DNA of 59,766 nucleotides from Paludibacteraceae bacterium (GTDB taxonomy: Bacteria; Bacteroidota; Bacteroidia; Bacteroidales; Paludibacteraceae): NCBI GenBank assembly GCA_017551025.1, contig JAFZNG010000002.1, forward strand, positions 1 through 59,766, given 5' to 3'. Below, piece by piece: positions 1 to 8,200 of this stretch. The notes beneath the pieces were generated by a model. The model was given only the letters and a program-made list of their open reading frames with translations. It ran no database searches and was not told the DNA's origin. Position numbers and translations under genes: made by a program. Every line of letters begins with the position of its first letter. Within the stretch, counting starts at the first letter, position 1.

Positions 1-10
1 GTTGACTAGA

Positions 11-94
11 GTATGGTGTATGGTGTATGGTGTATGGTGTATGGTGTATGGTGTATGGTGTATGGTGTATGGTGTATAGTGTAGGGTGTGGGGT
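11..94. repeat. 7-bp tandem repeat (GTATGGT)n
   Basis: Nine perfect tandem copies of GTATGGT lie at 11-73, followed by three degenerate copies (GTATAGT, GTAGGGT, GTGGGGT) to 94. The upstream gene is outside the window. The same word recurs as two copies at 32448-32461 between comEC and xseA. Apart from this repeat and the operator region after it, bases 1-298 hold no gene I can support. Confidence 0.95.
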
Positions 95-104
95 ATAGAG
101 GGGA

Positions 105-204
105 TTTTCGAAAGGTTACGAAAGAAGAAACAAAACATTTAATATGCTTATATTCAGATGATTGAAACAGACGGTTTCGAAAGCGTGTTTCAAAACATGT
201 TTTG
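105..204 (+). promoter_or_regulatory. Putative dual operator of the agaS operon
   Basis: Two elements are visible. Element 1 (105-125) contains TTTTCGAAA and TTACGAAAG, giving CGAAA twice at 10-bp spacing. Element 2 (175-204) contains TTTCGAAA and a perfect palindrome CAAAACATGTTTTG (191-204). The TTCGAAA cores start 128-bp-class and 57 bp upstream of the -7 box (element 1 begins exactly 128 bp before it). The same elements occur at the same distances upstream of the amidohydrolase/SUS operon at 9425-9528. Binding by the DeoR-family protein encoded at 8575-9351 is inference. Confidence 0.65.
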
Positions 205-232
205 CGCGTATACGTATATAAAAAAAATATAG

Positions 233-240
233 TAATTTTG
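233..240 (+). promoter_or_regulatory. -7 box TAATTTTG of agaS operon
   Basis: TAATTTTG matches the Bacteroidota -7 consensus TAnnTTTG. Transcription would start about 6-8 nt downstream. This makes the GTG at 251 an unlikely start and supports ATG 299. The 14-nt context around the box is nearly identical to that at 9553-9560. Confidence 0.7.
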
Positions 241-298
241 CAGCGAAAATGTGAAAAACAGGAATATACCAAGAATACAATTAAAAACACGTAATACT

Positions 299-1444
299 AT
301 GACAAATTACACTTTCGACGAGATTCATCAGCAACCGGCTATGTGGCGGAAGGAGCTGGAAAATCTACTAGCAAAGAAGGCTGAGATTAGTGCATTCATG
401 CACAAGTATTTGACTCCGGACACGGATATCGTGCTGACGGGTGCAGGTACATCGGCGTTTATCGGCGATGCGCTGTGTCCGGTGATGCGTGGTATGTGGC
501 GCAACGTGCGTTCGGTGCCGACAACGGATCTGGTGACGCATGCAAAATACCTGTTGGATGCAGAGCGTCCGTTGTTGCTCATCAGTTTTGCCCGTTCGGG
601 TAACAGCCCGGAGAGTGTAGCTGCGGTGAACTTGGCGAATAAGGTTTGCAAGAATGTGGCACATGTGTATATTACCTGCAATGCGCAAGGCAAGCTTGCA
701 TTGCAGGCTAAGGCTAATGGCGAAAGGTTGGAGGCTAAGGTTGACAACAATATTCTGTTGCTGTTGTTGCCGGAAGAGACGGACGATAAGAGCTTGGCAA
801 TGACGAGTAGCTTCTCGACGATGCTGCTGACCTGCTTGATGCTCGGTCATATCGACACCTTGGAGCAGGATAAGGAGCAGATCGAGAAGGCTGCTAAGAA
901 TGCGGAGGCGGTTATCACTGAGTATGAAGAGAAGTTGAAAGAGATCGCGAGCCGTCCGTTCGAGAGAGGTGTATTCCTGGGCTCGGGTGCGCTGAAGGGT
1001 ATCGCAGAAGAGTGCCATCTGAAACTGCAAGAGTTAACGGATGGAGCAGTCGTTTGTAAGTTTGACAGCTTCTTGGGATTCCGTCACGGACCGAAGGCTG
1101 TGGTGAACTCGAAGTCGATAGTAGTTTATCTGATGACCGATCAGGAAGAGGTGCAACGGTATGAGCGGGACCTGGTGAAGCAGGTAGATGCCAACAACAC
1201 GCCGGTGGCACAGATCATCGTGATCGGCGGTAAGGCTCCGGAGTTGCCGGGTGTAAAGGCTGATTTGGTGGTTCGGATGCCCTACGGCTACGAGGAGAAT
1301 ACGTTCTATGGCATCGTGCCGTTTGTGGTAGTGGGACAGCTGTTAGGGTTCTACGCTTCGAAGGCACACGGGTTGAATCCGGATGCTCCGAGCGTAAGCG
1401 GAAATATACATAGGGTCGTAGAAGGTGTTACGATCTATGAATAG
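299..1444 (+). CDS. agaS: AgaS-like SIS sugar-phosphate isomerase/deaminase
   Basis: 381-residue cytosolic protein with two SIS domains. The first carries GAGTSAF (about 48-54) and SFARSGNSPES (96-106), the typical sugar-phosphate loop. The second carries GSGALKGIAEE and HLKLQELTDG (about 220-241), followed by FLGFRHGPKAV. AgaS proteins convert galactosamine-6-phosphate to tagatose-6-phosphate plus ammonia, or act as Tag6P ketose/aldose isomerases. ATG 299 was chosen over GTG 251 because the latter sits only 11 nt after the -7 box and gives a non-homologous N-terminus. It is the first gene of an operon with a GatZ-like protein, an esterase and a PfkB kinase, which supports galactosamine/tagatose metabolism. 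The exact substrate is inference. Confidence 0.82.
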   Translation: MTNYTFDEIHQQPAMWRKELENLLAKKAEISAFMHKYLTPDTDIVLTGAGTSAFIGDALCPVMRGMWRNVRSVPTTDLVTHAKYLLDAERPLLLISFARSGNSPESVAAVNLANKVCKNVAHVYITCNAQGKLALQAKANGERLEAKVDNNILLLLLPEETDDKSLAMTSSFSTMLLTCLMLGHIDTLEQDKEQIEKAAKNAEAVITEYEEKLKEIASRPFERGVFLGSGALKGIAEECHLKLQELTDGAVVCKFDSFLGFRHGPKAVVNSKSIVVYLMTDQEEVQRYERDLVKQVDANNTPVAQIIVIGGKAPELPGVKADLVVRMPYGYEENTFYGIVPFVVVGQLLGFYASKAHGLNPDAPSVSGNIHRVVEGVTIYE

Positions 1445-1550
1445 ACCGCTTCGCTCAAAGAAAAAAGACCGCTGGCGCTCAAAGAAAAAAGCCTAATTAC
1501 CCCATAGAGAGACGAAACATAATAGGCTTTGAGTGCGTAGCACGTTCTTT
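1443..1550. repeat. Hairpin-word repeats after agaS
   Basis: Two tandem units of about 24 bp begin at the agaS stop codon TAG. Each reads AGACCGC, a small inverted repeat, then CTCAAAGAAAAA (1443-1465 and 1466-1489). A related unit lies in the opposite orientation at about 1528-1550 (CTTTGAGTGCGTAGCACG then TTCTTT). It is linked by GCCTA (1491-1495) and TAGGC (1523-1527), an inverted pair. Related units follow the next gene at 2813-2871. Confidence 0.75.
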
Positions 1551-1587
1551 CGACTTTTATCTTTCGACTAATAAAAATCAAATAAAT

Positions 1588-2814
1588 ATGGCAAAGACAG
1601 AGAATATCCTTCGGGTGATGGAGGAACGGAAGAAAGCAACAGGAGTTCCGATGACATTGTTTGCAGCATGTCCGAACTCGTTGGCAGTGATCAAGGCTTC
1701 ATTCAGAGCCGCAAAAAGAAATAACTCACCTATTTATTTTGCAACCACGCTGAACCAGGTGGACTGCGACGGTGGTTATACCGGCATGACGCAGGAGATG
1801 TTCACGAAGATTTTGGCGCGTGAGGCTGCAGCTGTGCACTACACGGGTCCGTACGTAGTAGCGATCGATCACGGTGGTCCGTGGTTGAAGGACAAACAAT
1901 CGATCGAGCGCTGGGACACCGAGCGTGCGATGAACGGCGTGAAGAAGAGTTATGAGGCGGCTATTCTGGCCGGTTATGACCTGATTCACGTGGATCCGAC
2001 GGTAGATATTTTCCTGCCGAAGGGTGAGATCATCGACATTCACGTAGTTGTAAAACGTACGGTTGAACTGATCAAGCATGCGGAGGATTTCCGTAAGGCA
2101 CATAATATCGCGCCTATTTCGTACGAAGTAGGTACTGAAGAGGTGCACGGTGGTCTGGCTGACGAGAAGACGTTTGACACCTTCCTGGAGGGACTGAAGG
2201 CCGGTTTGAAGGAAGTAGGACTGGAGGATGTATGGCCTTGCTTCATCGTAGGTAAGGTAGGAACGGACCTGCATACCACGTTCTTTGATCCGGAGGTAGC
2301 TAAGGCGCTGACGGCTAAGGTGCGTCCGTACGGCAGTTATATCAAGGGTCACTACAGTGACGATGTTGAAAACCCGGAGGATTATCCGAAGGCCGGTATG
2401 GGTGCTGCAAACGTTGGTCCGGAGTTCACGATGAACGAGTACGACGCGCTGGCTGAACTGGAAGAGGAAGAGAAAAAATTGTATGCAGAGGGCAAGATTG
2501 CGCAGTTGAGTAACATGACGCAAGTGCTCTGGCAATGCGTATATGACTCGAACCGTTGGAAGAAGTGGTTGCACGGCGAAGAGGTAGGCAAGGACCTGAA
2601 GGACTGCACGAAGGAGCGTCAGTTGTGGCTCGTGAAGACCGGTTGCCGATATATCTGGCAGAAGCCGGAGGCACTCGTAGCTCGTCAGACCCTGTATGAG
2701 AACCTGGAGCGTCTGGGCATCCATGCAGAGGAGGTTGTGCTGATGCGCATCGAGCATAATATGGATAAATATTATAACGCCTTCAATATAGTAAATCTGA
2801 ACGATTTCCTATAG
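1588..2814 (+). CDS. gatZ: GatZ/KbaZ-like tagatose pathway protein
   Basis: 408 residues, full length for the D-tagatose-1,6-bisphosphate aldolase non-catalytic subunit family (COG4573). Visible family motifs are AIDHGGPW (92-99), HVDPTVD (134-140), SYEVGTEEVHGG, FIVGKVGTDLH and GMGAANVGPEFT, all expected of the TIM-barrel fold. Classical GatZ/KbaZ stabilises a class II aldolase GatY/KbaY, but no such partner is encoded in this window. Relatives of this family have been reported to epimerise fructose-6-P and tagatose-6-P at C4, which would make an aldolase unnecessary here. It follows agaS and precedes an esterase and a PfkB kinase, separated from both by hairpin-word spacers. The family call is firm; the activity is open. 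Confidence 0.85.
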   Translation: MAKTENILRVMEERKKATGVPMTLFAACPNSLAVIKASFRAAKRNNSPIYFATTLNQVDCDGGYTGMTQEMFTKILAREAAAVHYTGPYVVAIDHGGPWLKDKQSIERWDTERAMNGVKKSYEAAILAGYDLIHVDPTVDIFLPKGEIIDIHVVVKRTVELIKHAEDFRKAHNIAPISYEVGTEEVHGGLADEKTFDTFLEGLKAGLKEVGLEDVWPCFIVGKVGTDLHTTFFDPEVAKALTAKVRPYGSYIKGHYSDDVENPEDYPKAGMGAANVGPEFTMNEYDALAELEEEEKKLYAEGKIAQLSNMTQVLWQCVYDSNRWKKWLHGEEVGKDLKDCTKERQLWLVKTGCRYIWQKPEALVARQTLYENLERLGIHAEEVVLMRIEHNMDKYYNAFNIVNLNDFL

Positions 2815-2871
2815 GACCGCGCTTCGCGCTGAAAGAATAAAGACCGTGAGTTTCACTCACTGAAAGAACAA
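2813..2871. repeat. Hairpin-word repeats after gatZ
   Basis: Two tandem units start at the stop codon TAG of the preceding gene. At 2813-2840, GACC is followed by GCGC-TTC-GCGC and TGAAAGAATAA. At 2841-2871, GACC is followed by GTGAG-TTTCA-CTCAC and TGAAAGAACAA. The flanks are conserved, while the stems differ in sequence but remain self-complementary. They resemble the units at 1443-1550 and fill almost the whole gap to the next ATG. Confidence 0.75.
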
Positions 2872-2880
2872 AGACTTATT

Positions 2881-4242
2881 ATGAAAAAGCATTTTTATCT
2901 GATCGCGTTGCTGGCGGTGATGCTGGGGGCTTGTGGATGTGAGCACAAGCAGCCCGTGGATGATCCACAGCAAGAAGAGTTTCAGTTGAAAGAGACTGTG
3001 GCGCACGTGTGGAGCGGGAAGCCGGAGTTCACCTTTCAACTGACGAACCCAGGTTCGAGCGTAGTGACGTACAGCACGAAGGTCGTTATCGCCACCGACA
3101 AGGTGGATAGCGAAGGTAAGCATATCGTCCTGTACACGCTGGAGGACAATGTCTCGCTGGACGCCAACGGCAAGAAGAATCACGCGATGACGACCAAGGA
3201 GAAGATGGACCCGGGTATTTATCAAGCCAAGTGCTACGTGAATGGTACGATGACGGAGGAGTTCAATTTTGCGATTGATCCGTTTAAGATCACTTCGGTG
3301 GATGATAAGCCGGCAGATTTCGATGCATTCTGGCAAGCGGCTAAGGATCAGTTGGCAGCCGTGGATATGAATGCGCAACTGACGCTGATTCCGGAGCGGA
3401 GCAATGCGAACTGCAAGGTGTATCTGGTGGAGATGAACTCGGTGCCGGACGGACTGGAGGGTGAACCTGTGAAGATTCGCGGCTATTACTGCGAACCGCA
3501 GGACGGCCAAAAGCATCCGGTGATCATGCACTATTACGGTTATGACACGCAGGGTTATACGGGTGAAGTAGCCTGTCCGTGGGGTGGTCAGTACGCGGAG
3601 TTCTACCTGTCACATCGCGGTCAGTACTTGAACAACCGTCCCGCCGGCACGAATCTGGGTGTAGCGGAGGCTACGGAGAATATCTACGGCGATTGGTTCC
3701 GATACAATCTGGGGCAGAAGGACACCTATTATTATAGGGGCGCGTATATGGACGTCTGCCAGTCGATTCGCTTTATGGCGACGCGTGCGTCGAGCGACAT
3801 GAGCAAGTTGTTTGCCGAGGGGTCGAGTCAAGGTGGTGCGCTGACGTACGTAGCCGCTGCACTGAGCGACTGGCCGTTCACGGCAATCGCTGCCAACGTG
3901 GCGTTTATGGGTGATTTTGCGGACGCCTACCATATTCCGAGTCTGGCTTACTGGGAGATCAGCGACCATTACTGGGAGGACGGAGTACCTCAGGAGCAGA
4001 GTATGCAGTACTTGCCGTACTTCGATATCAAGCACATGACGCCGCGTATCTCGTGTGCGGTATTGGCTTCGAGCGGATTGGCGGATGATGTATGTCCGGC
4101 TCGTCTGAACCTGGTGCCGTTTAACAACCTGGCCACTCCGGCAGATAAGAAAGACTATATCATCGAGCCGGAAATGGGACACAGTTATCCGGGGAACTGG
4201 GAGAAGCGGAAGAATGAGTTGTTTAACAAATATTTGAAATAA
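2881..4242 (+). CDS. AXE1-family acetyl esterase lipoprotein
   Basis: 453 residues. The N-terminus is a lipoprotein signal with lipobox LGAC (Cys at about 18), so the protein is exported and lipid-anchored. After a beta-rich N-terminal region, the C-terminal half matches the acetyl xylan esterase / cephalosporin-C deacetylase family (AXE1, alpha/beta hydrolase). It shows the nucleophile elbow GSSQGG with Ser316, a probable acid in GLADDVCP (about residue 400) and a His in EMGHSYPG (about 438). It probably removes O-acetyl groups from a glycan. It lies in the agaS operon, 2 bp upstream of the PfkB kinase gene, linking deacetylation to sugar-phosphate metabolism. Confidence 0.85.
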   Translation: MKKHFYLIALLAVMLGACGCEHKQPVDDPQQEEFQLKETVAHVWSGKPEFTFQLTNPGSSVVTYSTKVVIATDKVDSEGKHIVLYTLEDNVSLDANGKKNHAMTTKEKMDPGIYQAKCYVNGTMTEEFNFAIDPFKITSVDDKPADFDAFWQAAKDQLAAVDMNAQLTLIPERSNANCKVYLVEMNSVPDGLEGEPVKIRGYYCEPQDGQKHPVIMHYYGYDTQGYTGEVACPWGGQYAEFYLSHRGQYLNNRPAGTNLGVAEATENIYGDWFRYNLGQKDTYYYRGAYMDVCQSIRFMATRASSDMSKLFAEGSSQGGALTYVAAALSDWPFTAIAANVAFMGDFADAYHIPSLAYWEISDHYWEDGVPQEQSMQYLPYFDIKHMTPRISCAVLASSGLADDVCPARLNLVPFNNLATPADKKDYIIEPEMGHSYPGNWEKRKNELFNKYLK

Positions 4243-4244
4243 CC

Positions 4245-5189
4245 ATGAAAACATTTGATATTATCGCGTTAGGCGAATTGAATGTAGACTTGATTCTCAA
4301 TAACATTGAGGGTTATCCGGAAGTAGGCAAAGAGAAATTTGCCAAACAGATGACTTTGACGCTGGGTAGTTCGACCGCTATTTTTGCGGCGAATGCCGCT
4401 GCGTTGGGTGCGAAGGTGGCTTTCTGCGGCATGATCGGAAACGACAGTTTCGGTGATTTGGTAGAGAGCAGTCTGAAGGCCAAGGGCGTAGATACGCGTT
4501 ACTTGATCCGTCAGGACAAGCATGCCACGGGTGCGACAATCTGTATGAGTTATGATGAGGACCGCGCAAACCTGACCTATCAGGGCGCGATGGACTTCAT
4601 GGGACTGGAGGATATCAATCCGGAGGTATTCCGGGAGGCCAAACATATTCATATCTCGTCTATCTTCATGCAGAGTGGCGTGAAGCGGGATTTGATGAAG
4701 ATTTTGGAATTGTGCAAGGCGAACGGTGTGACGGTTAGTCTGGACAGCCAGTGGGATCCGACGGAGCAGTGGGACCTGGATTATAAAGCGGTGCTGCCGA
4801 TGCTGACGGTATTCATGCCAAACGAGACGGAGCTGAAGTTCCTGACGCGGAGCGAAACGCTGGAGGAGGCCATAGAGAAGATCCGTCCGTACGTAAATGC
4901 GGCCGTGATTAAGTGCGGCAGTAAGGGAAGCCTACTGATGCGCAAGGGCATGCCGGATCGGATGCAGAAGGCCTTGCTGAACGAGCACGTGGTAGATTGT
5001 ATCGGTGCGGGCGACAGCTTTAACTCAGGCTTCATTACGAGACTGGCCGCAGGTGACGCGCTGGATACATGTCAGGAGTACGGCAATATGACGGGTGCGG
5101 TGAATACAACGGCAGCCGGTGGTACGACAGCGTTTACGAACAAAGAAGAGGTAGAGAAGATCGGAAGAGAGCGATTCGGATGGAGATAA
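4245..5189 (+). CDS. PfkB-family carbohydrate kinase
   Basis: 314 residues, ribokinase fold. The N-terminal signature appears as GELNVDLI and a later GSSTAIFAANAAALGA. The C-terminal PfkB signature is IGAGDSFNSGF, with the catalytic base Asp257 in the anion hole GAGD. The family phosphorylates sugars or sugar phosphates using ATP. Substrates compatible with the operon are galactosamine or GalNAc, tagatose, or tagatose-6-P. The sequence alone does not choose between them. The gene starts 2 bp after the esterase stop, so translation is probably coupled. A CTAGATnnn repeat follows its stop codon. Confidence 0.88.
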   Translation: MKTFDIIALGELNVDLILNNIEGYPEVGKEKFAKQMTLTLGSSTAIFAANAAALGAKVAFCGMIGNDSFGDLVESSLKAKGVDTRYLIRQDKHATGATICMSYDEDRANLTYQGAMDFMGLEDINPEVFREAKHIHISSIFMQSGVKRDLMKILELCKANGVTVSLDSQWDPTEQWDLDYKAVLPMLTVFMPNETELKFLTRSETLEEAIEKIRPYVNAAVIKCGSKGSLLMRKGMPDRMQKALLNEHVVDCIGAGDSFNSGFITRLAAGDALDTCQEYGNMTGAVNTTAAGGTTAFTNKEEVEKIGRERFGWR

Positions 5190-5243
5190 CTAGATGACCT
5201 AGATACTCTAGATGCTCTAGATACTCTAGATAGACTAGATTTT
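5190..5243. repeat. 9-bp tandem repeat CTAGATnnn x6
   Basis: Six consecutive 9-bp units begin CTAGAT (GAC, ACT, GCT, ACT, AGA and TTT as the variable triplets). They start on the base after the pfkB-family stop codon and end 22 bp before the next ATG. Confidence 0.95.
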
Positions 5244-5265
5244 TATTAACCAAAACAATAACAAC

Positions 5266-8200
5266 ATGAAAAAACTTTTACTCTTATTGACGGCATGCAC
5301 GATAGCGGTATGTGCGTCAGCAAGTAACCGGTATGTATCGCCGACAGGCGATGACGGTGACGGTAAGTCGTGGGAGCACGCCGTGCACACCATTGCACAA
5401 GCTATTTGGAACGTAGGTGCGGGTGACACGATGTTCATTGCTGAGGGTGTGTACAACGAGGCTATCTCCGCTCAGAGCGGTGCAACGTACCTGGGTGGTT
5501 ACAATGCCGAGACGGGTGTTCGCGACCCGGAGATGTACGAGTCGATCATCGACGGTACGGGACGCACATCCTGGTCGCTGGTGAAGTACGACGAGGACCC
5601 GGCACAACGCATCGTGATTGACGGATTGGTATTCGCCAATGCGAACCACGCTGAGTGGGGCGGTGCTGCGATGTTTATTCGCGGTAACATGACGGTGAAC
5701 AACTGTGTATTCCGCAACAACACGAGCGGTTCGAAGGCCGGTGGTATCTTTATTGATCCGTCGACAACGGCACAGACGATCATCAGCAACTGTCTGTTTG
5801 AGAATTGCAACAACACCGTTGGCGATCAGGCCGCAGCTATCAGTTGTGAAGATGGCAACCTGAACACCTTGGTAGAGAATTGTATTATCCGTGGCTGTAC
5901 GGGTGATGTAATGATTTACTCGAAAGCCGGTATGACGGTTCGCAACTGCGTGATCTATAACAACCACTCGAGCAAGAACGGTTGTATCTACGGTGGCGGT
6001 ACGTTTATCAACAATACCATTTGTAATAACACGGGTGTGGACGGACGTTATGCCGGTGCTCGCGTGACGGGTAACGTATATAACACTGTCTTCTGGGGAA
6101 ATACGGCTACGAATGCACCGAATGTAAACTATGTTGCTGCAGGTTCGAATAATATCGGCGATGCAGGTAATGGTATAACGCTGGGTCTGGCAGCAGACAA
6201 CAATGCTACTACGGGTCCGAACTTCCGCAACCCGACAGGTTTTGCTGGTGTACCGAGTACCGATGCAGAGAGAACGGCTGTAAGGGATGCTGATTTCGCC
6301 TTGACGAGTGCGTCAACGCTGTTGCTGGACTGCGGTCTGGCCGCTCAGGCTCCGACAACGGATATCAATGGTGTAACGCGTCCGAAGGGTACAGGCATTG
6401 ATCTGGGTGCTTATGAGTACGATCCGAATGCGGTACATGTTGACGTAACGGGTGTAAGTATTCTGCAGGACTCGATCGAGATTATTGTCGGTCGAACGGG
6501 TACGTTGGTAGCCCAAGTGGAGCCTGCTGAGGCGGACAACAAACGCGTAAGCTGGACAATAGACGATCCGACGATTGCGTCAATTCAGAACGGCAAGGTA
6601 ACTGCGCTGGCAATAGGCAGAACGATGGCTTATGTGACGACACAGGAAGGCGGCTTCACGGCTTCGGCAGCGGTGATTGTACTGCCTGTTCCGCCGGTGA
6701 AGTATCCGGACGAGGTGGTTGCAGCCGACTCGCTGTACCGACTGGAGGACTACACGATTCCGAGTGTTATTCCGTTCTTGGTAGCCAAGGAGGAGGCACG
6801 TATCGACAGCCTGGGTGAGGATGTTGACCTAACGGTTATTCCGGAGAAGATTGCTGCTATGAATGCACGCATCGCCGAACTGCAGCCAAAGGAGAATCCG
6901 TACAATCAGATTGCTACGGTCAACGGTGATCCGGCAACGCATATGGGATTCTGTTGGTTTACGAACGGCGGTATCACGAACGGTGTTGTTCAGTTGGTAG
7001 CAAAGGCCAATGCCACGGAGGCTGATTTTGCCGGCGCAGGTGTGATTACGATCAATGCGGACGCAACGAATACGAACTTGCACTACACGCCTATTCAGGC
7101 GAGCGAGAGTCCGAAGTATGACATCTGTACCGCAGCCGGTCTGCCGCGTGACACTTGGTTCAACTACGAGAGCCATAAGGCACTGGCCGAGAACCTGACA
7201 CCGGGTACGGTATACAGCTGGCGTGTCGGTTTTGACGGTCACTGGAGCGAGATTGCGCAGTTTATCACCAAGGATGCAGATCAACGCAATTTCTCGTTTG
7301 TTTACATGACGGACAGCCATATTCAGGATGCTGAGTATATCGAGCAGGCTAGGCGTTGTGCACAGGCTGTAGCACAGCACGAGCCGGATGCTAAGTTCTG
7401 CTTGTTCCCGGGTGACTTCGTAGATACCGGTGGTGACACCAACTCCGAGTGGCAGTGGGAGCGTTGGTTCGAAGGTTCGATGCGTCCGATGCTGAACACG
7501 ATGGCAGTCGTACCGACGGACGGTAACCATGATGACAGTAAGTTGCTGAATTACGACTACCACTTCAACACGGATTGGGGCTTTGCCAATGCAGCGGAAG
7601 TAAAACCGCAGTTCAAGGGTATCACCTACAGTTTCCAATATGGCGATGTACTGTTCTTGGTCTTCTCGATGCAGGATTGGTGGAGAGAGAATGGTACGCA
7701 CGAGAACGAGATGCACTCGAACTACTTCACGCATGATATCCGCAACTGGATGATGGATCAGATCGATGCGCATCCGACGGCCAAGTACCGTGTAACGCTG
7801 TCGCACAAGAATGTCTTCTCCGGTGCAGGTCACCATACTGATGACGAATGTACGCTCATCCGCGCGATGATGCTGCCGATCATGAAGGAGTGTGGTATTG
7901 ACTTGGCTATTCAGGGTCACGACCACTGCTACGAGGTGATTGGTCCGGTAGATCCGGATACGCGTCAGGTTGTTCCGGGTTCTGTAACGGATACCGTACG
8001 TGTCGCTCCGGAGGCTACGGGCCGGTGGGAGCGCAGTGAGAACAAGACCGGTCTGGAAGGCGGTACGTTCAACACCAACGATGGTACCTTGTATTTCATC
8101 GGAGCCACCTGCGGTCGTAAGCGTTATGAGCCGCACAACCGTGCGCTGATGGAAGAGGAGTACACAACCGATCCGGCATTGCTGTATGACTACAACCACC

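Noticed and set aside
11-94. Possible CRISPR array at the left edge
   Set aside because: The units are 7 bp, contiguous and without spacers; it is a simple tandem repeat.
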